Source: GCA-2746795 sp964643965
GTDB lineage: Bacteria; Chloroflexota; Anaerolineae; Promineifilales; Promineifilaceae
Assembly: GCA_964643965.1 (NCBI GenBank)
Contig: CAZXVH010000012.1
Coordinates: 9,735-73,734 of the forward strand
DNA: 64,000 nucleotides
Reading direction: 5' to 3'
Position 1 is the first letter of the stretch. Each line of letters starts with the position of its first letter. The notes beneath the pieces were generated by a model. That model worked only from the letters and a program-made list of their open reading frames with translations, had not been told where the DNA came from and did no database searches. The position numbers and the translations under genes were made by a program. Below, piece by piece: positions 23,807-32,175 of the stretch.

Positions 23807-24823
23807 GTGTCTATTTTTTCGCCGTATATTGCCGTCGATTTGGGCACCGTGAATGTGCTGGTCTTTGATCAGGGACGTGGCGTGGTGCTGCAAGAACCCT
23901 CTGTGGTCGCTATTCATGAAGATGGTGAGAAGACGACGATTGTAGAAGTGGGTCGGGCGGCCAAAGATATGTACGGCCGTACCCCGGAGCAGATCGAGGT
24001 GATGCGGCCGTTACGTGATGGCGTGATTGCCGATTACTTCGTCACCCAGGGAATGCTGGAATATTTTATTCGCAAAGTAAGCGGCCGTTTTCGTTTGCGT
24101 AGGCCAGTGGTGATGATTAGTGTGCCTTATGGCGTCACCAGCGTAGAGCGCCGGGCGGTGCGGGAAGCGGCGTTGGCGGCCGGCGCCCGGGAAGTGCATC
24201 TGATCCCGGAACCATTGGCGGCGGCTATTGGCGCCGGTTTACCGATTGGGACACCCACCGGCAATATGGTGGTGGATATGGGTGGCGGTTCTACAGAAGC
24301 GGCGGTGGTTTCCATGAATGGCATCGTTTGCGCTGAGTCGGTGCGAGTAGGGGGCGTTCACCTGGATGAAGCGATTATCGCTTATGTGCGCAAGAAATAT
24401 AATTTAATCATCGGGGAGCCGACGGCCGAATCCATCAAAATTAAGATTGGTGCGGCCGTTATGCTGGATGACGAGTTGGAAATGCAGGTGCAGGGTCGGG
24501 ATCAGATAGCCGGTTTGCCTAAAACGATTTCAATTACGACAAATGAAGTGGTAGAGGCGTTAAATGAGCCGCTGGTAGCTATTGCCAACGTGGTGCGGGC
24601 GGTATTGGCAAAGACGCCGCCTGAGCTATCTTCCGATATTATTGATCGGGGCATGGCTTTGACGGGCGGCAGCGCTTTGCTGCGGGAATTCGATACTATG
24701 TTGACGAAGGCAACCGGTGTGCCTGCTTACGTGGCGGATAATCCCATTGCTTGCACGGCTATTGGGGCCGGCAAAGCTTTGTCTGAACTGCCTATTTTGC
24801 AACGCAGTGTACCTGATTTGTAA
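23807..24823 (+). CDS. mreB: Rod-shape determining actin homologue MreB
   Basis: Actin-fold filament protein guiding lateral wall growth. 338 residues. Phosphate 1 loop D-L-G-T-V-N-V-L-V, D-M-G-G-G-S-T-E-A-A-V in phosphate 2, and L-T-G-G-S-A-L-L in the adenosine motif are all present; the internal S-V-P-Y-G-V-T-S-V-E-R-R-A-V is typical MreB/Mbl. GTG start, read from the position 8 bases after the atpC stop, so it belongs to the atp transcript. No mreC, mreD or pbp gene follows. A bidirectional-looking terminator lies 33 bases downstream. Confidence 0.96.
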   Translation: MSIFSPYIAVDLGTVNVLVFDQGRGVVLQEPSVVAIHEDGEKTTIVEVGRAAKDMYGRTPEQIEVMRPLRDGVIADYFVTQGMLEYFIRKVSGRFRLRRPVVMISVPYGVTSVERRAVREAALAAGAREVHLIPEPLAAAIGAGLPIGTPTGNMVVDMGGGSTEAAVVSMNGIVCAESVRVGGVHLDEAIIAYVRKKYNLIIGEPTAESIKIKIGAAVMLDDELEMQVQGRDQIAGLPKTISITTNEVVEALNEPLVAIANVVRAVLAKTPPELSSDIIDRGMALTGGSALLREFDTMLTKATGVPAYVADNPIACTAIGAGKALSELPILQRSVPDL

Positions 24824-24857
24824 TTCGTGGTGTTTGGGCTTGAAATGAAATAAGAAA

Positions 24858-24884
24858 GACCCTGTGACGAACAGGGTCTTTTTT
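24858..24884 (+). terminator. Terminator of the atp-mreB operon
   Basis: Perfect stem GACCCTGT / ACAGGGTC, 5-nt loop, six T. On the opposite strand the same stem is followed by a T-rich stretch, so it may also serve the convergent rex gene. Confidence 0.93.
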
Positions 24885-24906
24885 CATGAGCAGGGGATAT
24901 TGCATT

Positions 24907-25524
24907 TTACTCGAGGTAATAGGTCATGCGCTGCATTTGCATCACGGGATCGCTGTAGCTTACCTGCACATCATCGGGCACATCCAGGTGAGCGGGTACG
25001 TAGCTGAGAATGGCTTTGACGCCGCTTTCCACGAGAATGTCTGTAATTTCTTGGACCACGGAGACGGGGGTGGAGAGAATAGCCATTTTGACATTTTCAT
25101 CAATAATGATCGCTTTTAGTTCGGTGATGTTCTGCACGGTAAGATCACCAATTTTTGCGCCAATTTTGTCTGGATTGTTGTCGAACACCCATTTGATGTG
25201 AAAGCCGCGTGGCTGGAAACCGGCGTAATTTGCCAGGGCATGGCCTAAATAACCAGCGCCGACGAGAACCACCGGCCAATGGCGGGTGAGATGAAGAATT
25301 TCTTGTAGCTTTTCAATGAGGTAGTTGATGTGGTAGCCAGTGCCTTGTTTACCAAATTCACCGAAATGTGACAGGTCTTTGCGAATTTGTGCGGAACTGA
25401 TGCCCAGCCTTTTTCCCAGTTCGTGGGAAGAGGTCGTGATCTTATCTTCTTCTTGTGCTAACCGTTTCAGTTCTCGAAGATAAATAGGTAATCGGCCAAT
25501 GACAATATCAGGAATTTCAGACAC
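24907..25524 (-). CDS. rex: Redox-sensing transcriptional repressor Rex
   Basis: Dimeric repressor that senses NADH/NAD+. The GTG at 25524 is taken as start because GAAGGGA lies just upstream and the resulting 205 residues match Rex; upstream in-frame codons have no family similarity. N-terminal winged helix with S-S-H-E-L-G-K-R-L-G-I-S-S-A-Q-I-R-K-D-L-S-H-F read in pieces of the classic Rex helix (Q-I-R-K-D-L), then G-x-G-Y-H at the hinge, and the Rossmann loop V-G-A-G-Y-L-G-H-A-L. Near the end, Y-V-P-A-H-L-D-V-P is the domain-swapped helix region. Likely regulates the respiratory genes, possibly the Rieske operon. Confidence 0.95.
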   Translation of the reverse strand: MSEIPDIVIGRLPIYLRELKRLAQEEDKITTSSHELGKRLGISSAQIRKDLSHFGEFGKQGTGYHINYLIEKLQEILHLTRHWPVVLVGAGYLGHALANYAGFQPRGFHIKWVFDNNPDKIGAKIGDLTVQNITELKAIIIDENVKMAILSTPVSVVQEITDILVESGVKAILSYVPAHLDVPDDVQVSYSDPVMQMQRMTYYLE

Positions 25525-25573
25525 TATACAGTTCCCTTCTGGTTGAAGTTGATTGATCGTGGCAGTTTTCACA

Positions 25574-25602
25574 ATTGTAACATATGGAAAAATTGGCCGC
25601 AA
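25574..25602 (-). promoter_or_regulatory. Probable rex promoter with Rex half-site
   Basis: TTGCGG, 17-base spacer, TACAAT on the minus strand, 50 bases before the rex start. The -10 box runs directly into TTGTGAAAA, a Rex-type half-site, which would fit autoregulation. A second half-site at the usual spacing was not seen. Confidence 0.5.
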
Positions 25603-25751
25603 ACAGGATGTGGGCGAAAAAGCAGGGCAACAAACTGTGGTTCTCGCGCAAAATGTTGTCATACTTTGGGCGAAGCGCGTGCGCCGCCGCGCTTGTGCCG
25701 GTGATTTTGTGTTTGTCTTTGTAACGCTGCCTGATAAACTCCTTGCCTGTG

Positions 25752-26903
25752 ATGCACGTAGCGATCAATGCGTTTTTTTGGAACAGCCCGTTTGTGGGCA
25801 GTGGGCAGTATAGCCGGCAGCTTGTTTATCATTTGAATGAGCAGGTTTCTGATCTCAAGATAACGTTAATCTTCCCACAAGCGCCAGATGAACCCGAACC
25901 GGAAGTTGTACCCCCTGGTGTGGAAGTGAAACTGATGCCGGTTCGCGCCGGGCATTGGGGGAAGGTGCTATTTGAGCAGCGCTTGTTTCCCCTGGCTTGC
26001 CAGGAGGTGGGCGCCACTTTGGCTCATGTACCGTATTGGGGAGCGCCGTTACGTTCGCCCGTGCCATTGGTGGTGACGATCCATGATCTGACGACGCTGT
26101 TGACGCCGGCATATAATCGTGGGGTGAAGGCGCGGTTGTACAATGCGTTGGTAAGCGCCAGCGCCCGCGGCGCAAACCATATTATCACGGATTCGTTTGC
26201 GAGTAAGCTGGATATTATGGATCATTTGGGCATAGCGGAGGGAAGAATAACGGCCGTTTACCTGGCCGCCGGTTCCCAATACACTCCCCAAGAAAACAAT
26301 CTCGTCGATATGGCCGTCTTGCGGAAATATGACCTGCCTGATTTCTACGTTCTTTATCTTGGTGGATATGAAACCCATAAAAATGTCACTACCCTGCTCC
26401 TGGCCTGGACGTATGTGGCCCAGGCGCTTGGCGCCGATTACCCGTTGGTACTCGCCGGAAAAAAGCCCAAAGCGCCCTCTGCAACCTTCCCAGATTATGA
26501 ATCTATCATCAAAGAACTCGGTCTTGAAGCATACGTACAATGGCTGGGCTATGTAGACGAAGAAGACAAAGCCACCCTTTACCGTAACGCCGAAACATTC
26601 GTCTTTCCCAGCCGACGAGAGGGGTTTGGCCTGCCCGTGTTGGAAGCGTTGGCTTGCGGCGTCCCGGTCGTCGCCAGCAGCGCCACCTCGCTGCCGGAGA
26701 TTGTGGGTGACGCTGGCTTTACGGTTGACCCGGATGACGCCCGAGGCATGGCCGGCGCCATCATTTCTACGATTATCCAGGAGAATTTGGCGGCGGAGTT
26801 GCGACAGAAAGGGCCAGGGCAAGCGGCGCAGTTTTCTTGGGAAAAAACGGCCGTAGAGACATTAATGATTTACGATCAAGTTAGCCGAACCGCCGCTCTC
26901 TAA
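25752..26903 (+). CDS. GT-B glycosyltransferase, family 4-like
   Basis: Retaining glycosyltransferase of the GT4 type, about 383 residues. N-terminal G-S-G-Q-Y-S-R-Q-L (acceptor-side glycine loop), V-T-I-H-D-L-T-T-L-L-T-P in the linker of the acceptor domain, then Y-L-G-G-Y-E-T-H-K-N-V (the K-N after G in nucleotide-binding enzymes) and the E-x7-E signature S-R-R-E-G-F-G-L-P-V-L-E-A. ATG at 25752 preferred over upstream TTG. Alone on the plus strand between divergent rex and argS; probably lipid or surface glycan synthesis. Confidence 0.88.
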   Translation: MHVAINAFFWNSPFVGSGQYSRQLVYHLNEQVSDLKITLIFPQAPDEPEPEVVPPGVEVKLMPVRAGHWGKVLFEQRLFPLACQEVGATLAHVPYWGAPLRSPVPLVVTIHDLTTLLTPAYNRGVKARLYNALVSASARGANHIITDSFASKLDIMDHLGIAEGRITAVYLAAGSQYTPQENNLVDMAVLRKYDLPDFYVLYLGGYETHKNVTTLLLAWTYVAQALGADYPLVLAGKKPKAPSATFPDYESIIKELGLEAYVQWLGYVDEEDKATLYRNAETFVFPSRREGFGLPVLEALACGVPVVASSATSLPEIVGDAGFTVDPDDARGMAGAIISTIIQENLAAELRQKGPGQAAQFSWEKTAVETLMIYDQVSRTAAL

Positions 26904-27009
26904 TCTACGCTCTCCATCATGAGATGAGGGAGGCGGGGAAAACAGATTTGCTGCACTTCCACACACGCATTAAAATGCGCGGAATTTTAAGCAATAGGAC
27001 AATCCTTCC

Positions 27010-28671
27010 ATGAGAATAGACACCCAATTAGCGGCTGATATTCAACAAGCCATCAAAGAGGCGCAAACGGCCGTTCTTCTGCCCGCCTTTGAGATACCCG
27101 AAATCATCGTCGAAAAACCACGTGATCCGGCGCATGGTGATTATGCCACCCCCACCTCTCTGCGGTTAGCCAAACTGGCGCGGATGGCCCCCATCAAAAT
27201 CGCCCAGATCATCGCCGACCAGATGAAAGACCTCGACTACTTAGACGACATTGATGTTGCCCCGCCTGGATTTATCAATTTTCGGCTCTCCTTATCTTAT
27301 CTTCAAGGAACCGTTGAAAGGATATTAAACGAAGGCATGGACTTCGGCCGCATCGATATTGGCGCGGGCAAAAAAGCGCAGGTTGAATGCGTCAGCGCCA
27401 ACCCTACCGGCCCCATCACCTTAGGCCGTACCCGGGGCGGCGTCATGGGCGATACCCTGGCTCGCGCCATGAAAGCCGCCGGTTACGATGTCACCCTGGA
27501 ATATTATTACAATGACGCCGGCCGCCAGATTACCCTGTTAGGTGAGTCCGTCAAAATCCGCTATTTGCAGCAAAGCGGGGAAGACGCCGCCCTCACCGAT
27601 GAACATTACCAGGGTGAATATATCACGGATATTGCCCAAGACCTGTTTGAAAAACATGGCGATACTTTAAAAGAAGAACCGGTAGACTATTTTGCCAACA
27701 TCGCCAAAGAGATCATTTCAGCAGATCAAAAAGCCAGCTTGAAAGCGATCAACATTGAATTTGACGTGTACTTTCGCGAAGAAAGCCTCTATGAAAATGG
27801 ACAAGTGTGGCAAGCGCTAGGAATTTTAGAAGAGAAAGGATACGTTTATAAAAAAGATGGCGCTCAATGGTTCCGCACCACAGACTTTGGCGACGACAAA
27901 GACCGGGTTCTTGTCAAAAACAGCGGCGAGCCAACCTACCGCCTGCCTGATATTGCTTATCATTGGGACAAAGCCCAACGGGGATTCGATCTGGTCGTTG
28001 ATCTGTTTGGGCCAGACCATCACGCCACGGCCCCTCAAGTGTTAATGGGGGTGCAAGCCTTAGGTTACGATACCAGCTTTGTGCGCACCGTCTTGCACCA
28101 AATCGTTAGCCTGGTGCGCGGTGGGATGCAGGTAAAAATGAGTACACGCCGGGGCGACTACGTGACCCTGGACGAACTGGTAGAAGAAGTTGGCCCGGAT
28201 CCGATTCGGTACTTTATGATTTCCCGTTCAGGCAACTCTGAGATCCTCTTTGATTTAGATTTGGCGAGGGAACACTCCGACAAAAATCCGGTTTACTATA
28301 TCCAAAATGCGCATGTACGCTGCGCCGGTATTTTGCGTAAATGGGTAGAGGCGGGCTACGATTTAAATGCGGCCGAAGCCGCCGATCTCAGTTTGCTCAC
28401 TCATGAAAACGAGCAGAAATTTTTGTTGAAAGCATTGGACCTACCAAACATTCTGGAGCTGGCCGTAAATGAATCGGAGCCGCATCATCTTACTTTTTAT
28501 GCCTATGAACTGGCCTCTCTGTTTCATCCGGCGTATGAAACCTGCCGGGTTTTACATAGCGAGACGCCGCATGAGGTACGTCTGGCGCGGCTGCAATTTT
28601 ACCGGGCAGCAAAACAGTTGTTTGCCCGGGTACTTGATTTGATGGGCATGAGTGCGCCAGAGGTGATGTAA
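27010..28671 (+). CDS. argS: Arginyl-tRNA synthetase with altered HIGH motif
   Basis: Class I synthetase attaching Arg to tRNA-Arg. 553 residues: N-terminal Add-1 domain (about 1-95), catalytic Rossmann core, C-terminal DALR anticodon domain (Y-E-L-A-S-L-F-H-P-A-Y-E). The K-M-S-K-S-type loop reads V-K-M-S-T-R-R-G-D-Y-V-T, acceptable for ArgRS. The HIGH motif, normally H-V-G-H after S-A-N-P-T-G-P, reads T-L-G-R here (S-A-N-P-T-G-P-I-T-L-G-R-T-R-G-G). Substitution of the second His by Arg may be lineage-typical, but loss of the first His is unexpected. Everything else looks like a working enzyme. Confidence 0.93.
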   Translation: MRIDTQLAADIQQAIKEAQTAVLLPAFEIPEIIVEKPRDPAHGDYATPTSLRLAKLARMAPIKIAQIIADQMKDLDYLDDIDVAPPGFINFRLSLSYLQGTVERILNEGMDFGRIDIGAGKKAQVECVSANPTGPITLGRTRGGVMGDTLARAMKAAGYDVTLEYYYNDAGRQITLLGESVKIRYLQQSGEDAALTDEHYQGEYITDIAQDLFEKHGDTLKEEPVDYFANIAKEIISADQKASLKAINIEFDVYFREESLYENGQVWQALGILEEKGYVYKKDGAQWFRTTDFGDDKDRVLVKNSGEPTYRLPDIAYHWDKAQRGFDLVVDLFGPDHHATAPQVLMGVQALGYDTSFVRTVLHQIVSLVRGGMQVKMSTRRGDYVTLDELVEEVGPDPIRYFMISRSGNSEILFDLDLAREHSDKNPVYYIQNAHVRCAGILRKWVEAGYDLNAAEAADLSLLTHENEQKFLLKALDLPNILELAVNESEPHHLTFYAYELASLFHPAYETCRVLHSETPHEVRLARLQFYRAAKQLFARVLDLMGMSAPEVM

Positions 28672-28708
28672 CATCAGGACGATGTTACATCAGAGGTAGT
28701 TACATCAA
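28670..28708. repeat. Triplicated GTTACATCA direct repeat after argS
   Basis: Three copies of (T)GTAACATCA / GTTACATCA spaced by 12-18 bases, the first overlapping the argS stop region. Position between argS and dcd; function unknown. Confidence 0.7.
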
Positions 28709-28741
28709 GGAGAATAATCCAATTACACATGGAGGAAATAC

Positions 28742-29296
28742 GTGACAATTAAATCTGATACCTGGATCCGCCGCATGGTGGCGGAAACGAACATGATAGA
28801 GCCGTTTGTAGACAGGCAGGTACGCGAAGGCGTTATCTCCTACGGCCTTTCTTCTTACGGCTATGACATTCGCGTCAGCAATGAATTTAAGATTTTCACC
28901 AATGTGCATTCGGCCGTCGTCGATCCCAAACATTTCAACCCCAAATCTTTTATTGATTTCAGCGGTGATGTATGCGTCATTCCGCCCAATTCATTTGTGC
29001 TGGCCCAAACTGTAGAATATTTTCGTATCCCTCGAGATGTCCTCACGATTTGCCTGGGGAAATCTACTTATGCCCGCTGCGGTTTAATCGTGAACGTGAC
29101 GCCGTTTGAGCCGGAATGGCAAGGTTTTGTCACCCTGGAAATTTCTAATACCACCCCCTTACCGGCGCGAATTTATGCCAATGAAGGTGTGGCTCAAGTC
29201 CTCTTTTTCCAATCAGATGAGGTTTGTGAAACTTCTTATGCAGATAGAAAGGGAAAATACCAGAATCAGCAAAGCATCCTCTTGCCGCGCATTTAA
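28742..29296 (+). CDS. dcd: dCTP deaminase
   Basis: Converts dCTP to dUTP for thymidylate synthesis. 184 residues. Typical stretches: S-S-Y-G-Y-D-I-R-V-S, G-K-S-T-Y-A-R-C-G-L-I-V-N-V-T-P-F-E-P-E-W-Q-G split over the trimer active site, the catalytic Glu in T-L-E-I-S-N-T-T, and the C-terminal lid G-K-Y-Q-N-Q. GTG start with the strong ribosome site GGAGG at 8 bases. Could be of the bifunctional type (dCTP deaminase/dUTPase); I do not separate the two from sequence alone. Confidence 0.93.
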   Translation: MTIKSDTWIRRMVAETNMIEPFVDRQVREGVISYGLSSYGYDIRVSNEFKIFTNVHSAVVDPKHFNPKSFIDFSGDVCVIPPNSFVLAQTVEYFRIPRDVLTICLGKSTYARCGLIVNVTPFEPEWQGFVTLEISNTTPLPARIYANEGVAQVLFFQSDEVCETSYADRKGKYQNQQSILLPRI

Positions 29297-29311
29297 AACG
29301 ATGCGTCTTTA

Positions 29312-29341
29312 TTGGCTTCTTTGTGGCAGTGAAGTTATAAT
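29312..29341 (+). promoter_or_regulatory. Promoter of tRNA-Val
   Basis: TTGGCT, 18-base spacer, perfect TATAAT ending 16 bases before the tRNA. Confidence 0.7.
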
Positions 29342-29357
29342 CCCACGCGCTCGTTTA

Positions 29358-29431
<74 letters not shown>

Positions 29432-29548
29432 AACAATACGCCACAATTCCCTTTTAGATATGCAATTAATGAGCTGTCCACCCTAATTCGGTTATTTGTG
29501 ACATGAAATAGATCATATTGCTCTGGTTTGATAGGCGTTTTTAAACGC

Positions 29549-29576
29549 TTGATCACGCTTAACATTCTGTTATAAT
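29549..29576 (+). promoter_or_regulatory. Promoter of the Rieske/cytochrome operon
   Basis: TTGATC, 16-base spacer, perfect TATAAT, 150 bases before the Rieske gene. Upstream, 29432-29548 holds no gene. Confidence 0.75.
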
Positions 29577-29580
29577 CCGC

Positions 29581-29612
29581 TTGTGATAAAAGGTACACAG
29601 CGCTTTTCACAA
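29581..29612 (+). promoter_or_regulatory. Inverted repeat at the Rieske operon start site
   Basis: TTGTGATAAAAG and CTTTTCACAA face each other across 10 bases, beginning 5 bases after the -10 box. The arms resemble Rex half-sites (TTGTGA/TCACAA) but are farther apart than in the usual 18-bp operator. It could be an operator or a 5' stem-loop of the mRNA. Confidence 0.45.
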
Positions 29613-29726
29613 ATGGCGGCTGTCCAACATAGATGGTGTTACCACAAATAAATGTGGACTGTCCAATGAGACGGTTTTCCTCAGAAAAGAAGAGAATTCA
29701 ATTTAAGAAAGCAGGAGAATAGCCTT

Positions 29727-30386
29727 ATGGCCAATGTAGCAGTTGATGCCGGTGCTTCCGGTAACGGAATTACGAGGCGAGAGTTCTTGTACTATATTTG
29801 GGGCGCTTCCATAGCGCTTCTAGCCGCGCAAACGGTCGGCCTGCTCATCTGGTTTTTGATTCCTCGCTTCCGTGAAGGCGAGTTTGGGGGCAGTTTTTTG
29901 GTGAGTGTGGCAGATGTTCCAGAGGAGAATAGTGATCCACGGAATTTCCCAGACGGCCGTTTCTGGTTAGTCAATTTAAACACCAACAATCCCAACGAGT
30001 TGATGTACCACGCCACCGGAGATCCGCCAGAAATAGTGGGCGTCGCCGCTATTTACAAAGTGTGTACCCATTTAGGCTGCATCTATGCCTGGACAGACTC
30101 CAACAATCGTTTTGAATGCCCTTGCCATGGCTCCAAATATCGACTGGACGGCCGTCGTATTGAAGCGCCTGCCCCGCGAAGTCTGGATCGCTTTAAACTG
30201 TATGCCCTGGCGGAAGACAAAACAACCATTTTGGCCGAATCTCCAGATGTCGACGATAGTGGCACGAATCCTTTAGGCGCCATTCCTTTGCCGGCCGAAA
30301 CAGCCTTTGTCAGCGTGGATACCGGTGATAGAAAACAAGGGAACAAACAAGCCTTGTTAAGCGATTTCCCGAACGAAATCCCTTAA
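29727..30386 (+). CDS. Rieske iron-sulfur protein of a bc-type complex
   Basis: Carries the 2Fe-2S cluster that takes electrons from quinol. 219 residues: cytoplasmic N-terminus with T-R-R-E-F, one membrane helix (about 24-48), soluble Rieske fold. Box I C-T-H-L-G-C (Cys113, His115, Cys118) and box II C-P-C-H-G-S (Cys131, Cys133, His134) supply the four ligands and the disulfide. The twin-arginine-like T-R-R-E-F before the helix suggests Tat export with a retained anchor, as in other Rieske proteins. First gene of a three-gene operon; AGGAG ribosome site. Confidence 0.95.
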   Translation: MANVAVDAGASGNGITRREFLYYIWGASIALLAAQTVGLLIWFLIPRFREGEFGGSFLVSVADVPEENSDPRNFPDGRFWLVNLNTNNPNELMYHATGDPPEIVGVAAIYKVCTHLGCIYAWTDSNNRFECPCHGSKYRLDGRRIEAPAPRSLDRFKLYALAEDKTTILAESPDVDDSGTNPLGAIPLPAETAFVSVDTGDRKQGNKQALLSDFPNEIP

Positions 30387-30466
30387 GCCCGGCCCTCAGT
30401 TTGTGCGTCTCCCTGAGAGACTTTTGGTTTTAAGAAACCGCCGAAAGTTGGAGAAGGAGTTTATGA

Positions 30467-32122
30467 ATGACCACTTTTTTTAACCAAGTAAAAGAAATGG
30501 GTCCCAAACAAGCTATCATTGCTAAAAGTGATGAGGTCGTTGAACGGATCACCGCCGGCATGAACGTCAACGACATCCGGGCCGCTTTGCGTGGCGACGA
30601 GCCACGTCGCCCCAACCCCCGCTTGCGCCCCCATGCCGACGGCTTCTGGCTGCACATTCGCCCCAGCTTCTACCATAACGAAATTACCCATGTCTATCCC
30701 ACCTTCCATTTAGGCTGGCTCTCCACATTTATGTTTGTGTGGGAAACCATCACCGGTATTTTCTTGATGATTTTCTATACGCCCAGCCCCTTGGTTGCTT
30801 ACGGCAACATGTGGAACATTCTGAGCAATGTGCCCTTGGGACAGCTGATGCGTAATATGCATCGCCTGGGCGCAGAAGTGATGGTCATTGTGGTGGCGCT
30901 TCATATGCTGCGTACCTTCATCACCGGCAGCTACAAAAAGCCGCGCCAGTTCACCTGGGTCACCGGTATGATTCTGCTGGTGCTGACCCTCATGCTCAGT
31001 TTTAGCGGCTACTTGCTGCCCTGGGATCAGTTAGCTTATTGGGCTTTAACTGTGTTTTTGAGCGGGGCGGAAGCAGCGCCGGCTCCGCCTGTCGTCAATG
31101 AAAATATTCTTTTGATTTTGCAAGGTGGCCCCTCGTTGGGAGCCGGTGGTTTACTGCGCTGGTATCTGCTGCATGTGCTGTTGATGCCCCTGATCCTGGG
31201 TATTTTCTTCTTCGTTCATTATTACAAGGTCGTTTTGCACGGTTTCTCGCTGCCACCCGGCCGTGAAGAAATCGGTGACGACACCGCCAAACGGGTTCCC
31301 CGCACTGAGCGTACCTATTTTACCCCAGACATCTTAACCAGTGAATTGATGTGGACAGCGTTGCTTTCGTTGTTCCTGGTGGTTGGCTCCCTATGGTTCT
31401 GGGATGCGCCTCTGGAACATCACGCGGATCCGGTGGTAACGCCCCTACATGTAGTGGCGCCCTGGTATCTTTCCTGGTCGCAAGGCTGGTTGAAACTGGG
31501 TGATAAAACATTGGTCGTTGGTTTCATTCCGCTGTTGTTGGTCGCTTTTATCGTGATGCCTTATTTTGAAGTGGGTAAGAGCCGCCGTTATGCCAACCGC
31601 CGGGTCGGTTTGAGCGTGGCCATGCTCTTCATTGCCTTCATGCTGGTTTCAAACTGGATGGGCACCCCAGAATATGCTGTTGAATCTTCACCGGATATTG
31701 AGGTGGCAACTAAAATGCTGCCAGAGGAAGGGGTTAGCGCCCTGCTGGGCGTACCTCCCGAGTATTTATGGGAAGGGGAGTTTTTGCCGGGTGAAGTGGT
31801 GACAGACAATCCGCATTTAACCTATACCCTGGCTGTATTTGCGGAAGAAATGGCGCGTCATAGCTGCACCTTAATTCCAGGCACAACCATTGGCGGTATC
31901 GCTTTACCTGCCTGTAAAGAAGACGATAATAAAATGCCGGATCCGTATGCGACCTTGACGATTGAATCTTTTCAAGAAGGTCTTTCTAAGATTATTATCC
32001 ATATTGATGCGCGTAATCCTGAGAATAGTGATGAGTACCTTTATTTCCTCGACTGGCCTGGCTTTCGCCATGAAGATTCAAACTATGAGGAAGAATGCAC
32101 ATACATCAACAAATCTTGCTGA
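30467..32122 (+). CDS. Cytochrome b of a bc-type complex, b6-like spacing
   Basis: Membrane di-heme subunit, 551 residues. Helix B His pair in H-R-L-G-A-E-V-M-V-I-V-V-A-L-H (13 residues between) and helix D pair in H-V-L-L-M-P-L-I-L-G-I-F-F-F-V-H (14 between); the 14 spacing is the cytochrome b6 pattern. The chain continues into a subunit IV-like part with V-A-P-W-Y where mitochondrial-type cyt b has P-E-W-Y; menaquinol complexes often have such a variant. After the last helix (about residue 410) comes a soluble extension of about 140 residues with several Cys, ending C-T-Y-I-N-K-S-C, of unknown role. Confidence 0.93.
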   Translation: MTTFFNQVKEMGPKQAIIAKSDEVVERITAGMNVNDIRAALRGDEPRRPNPRLRPHADGFWLHIRPSFYHNEITHVYPTFHLGWLSTFMFVWETITGIFLMIFYTPSPLVAYGNMWNILSNVPLGQLMRNMHRLGAEVMVIVVALHMLRTFITGSYKKPRQFTWVTGMILLVLTLMLSFSGYLLPWDQLAYWALTVFLSGAEAAPAPPVVNENILLILQGGPSLGAGGLLRWYLLHVLLMPLILGIFFFVHYYKVVLHGFSLPPGREEIGDDTAKRVPRTERTYFTPDILTSELMWTALLSLFLVVGSLWFWDAPLEHHADPVVTPLHVVAPWYLSWSQGWLKLGDKTLVVGFIPLLLVAFIVMPYFEVGKSRRYANRRVGLSVAMLFIAFMLVSNWMGTPEYAVESSPDIEVATKMLPEEGVSALLGVPPEYLWEGEFLPGEVVTDNPHLTYTLAVFAEEMARHSCTLIPGTTIGGIALPACKEDDNKMPDPYATLTIESFQEGLSKIIIHIDARNPENSDEYLYFLDWPGFRHEDSNYEEECTYINKSC

Positions 32123-32175
32123 TGATCATTGGCGTCAGTTTGTCTGTGGTATGTGAGCAAAAAGGATAGACATCT

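Noticed and set aside
30467..32122. Selenoprotein candidate near selC
   Set aside because: No gene in the window has an in-frame UGA continuing into a conserved domain.
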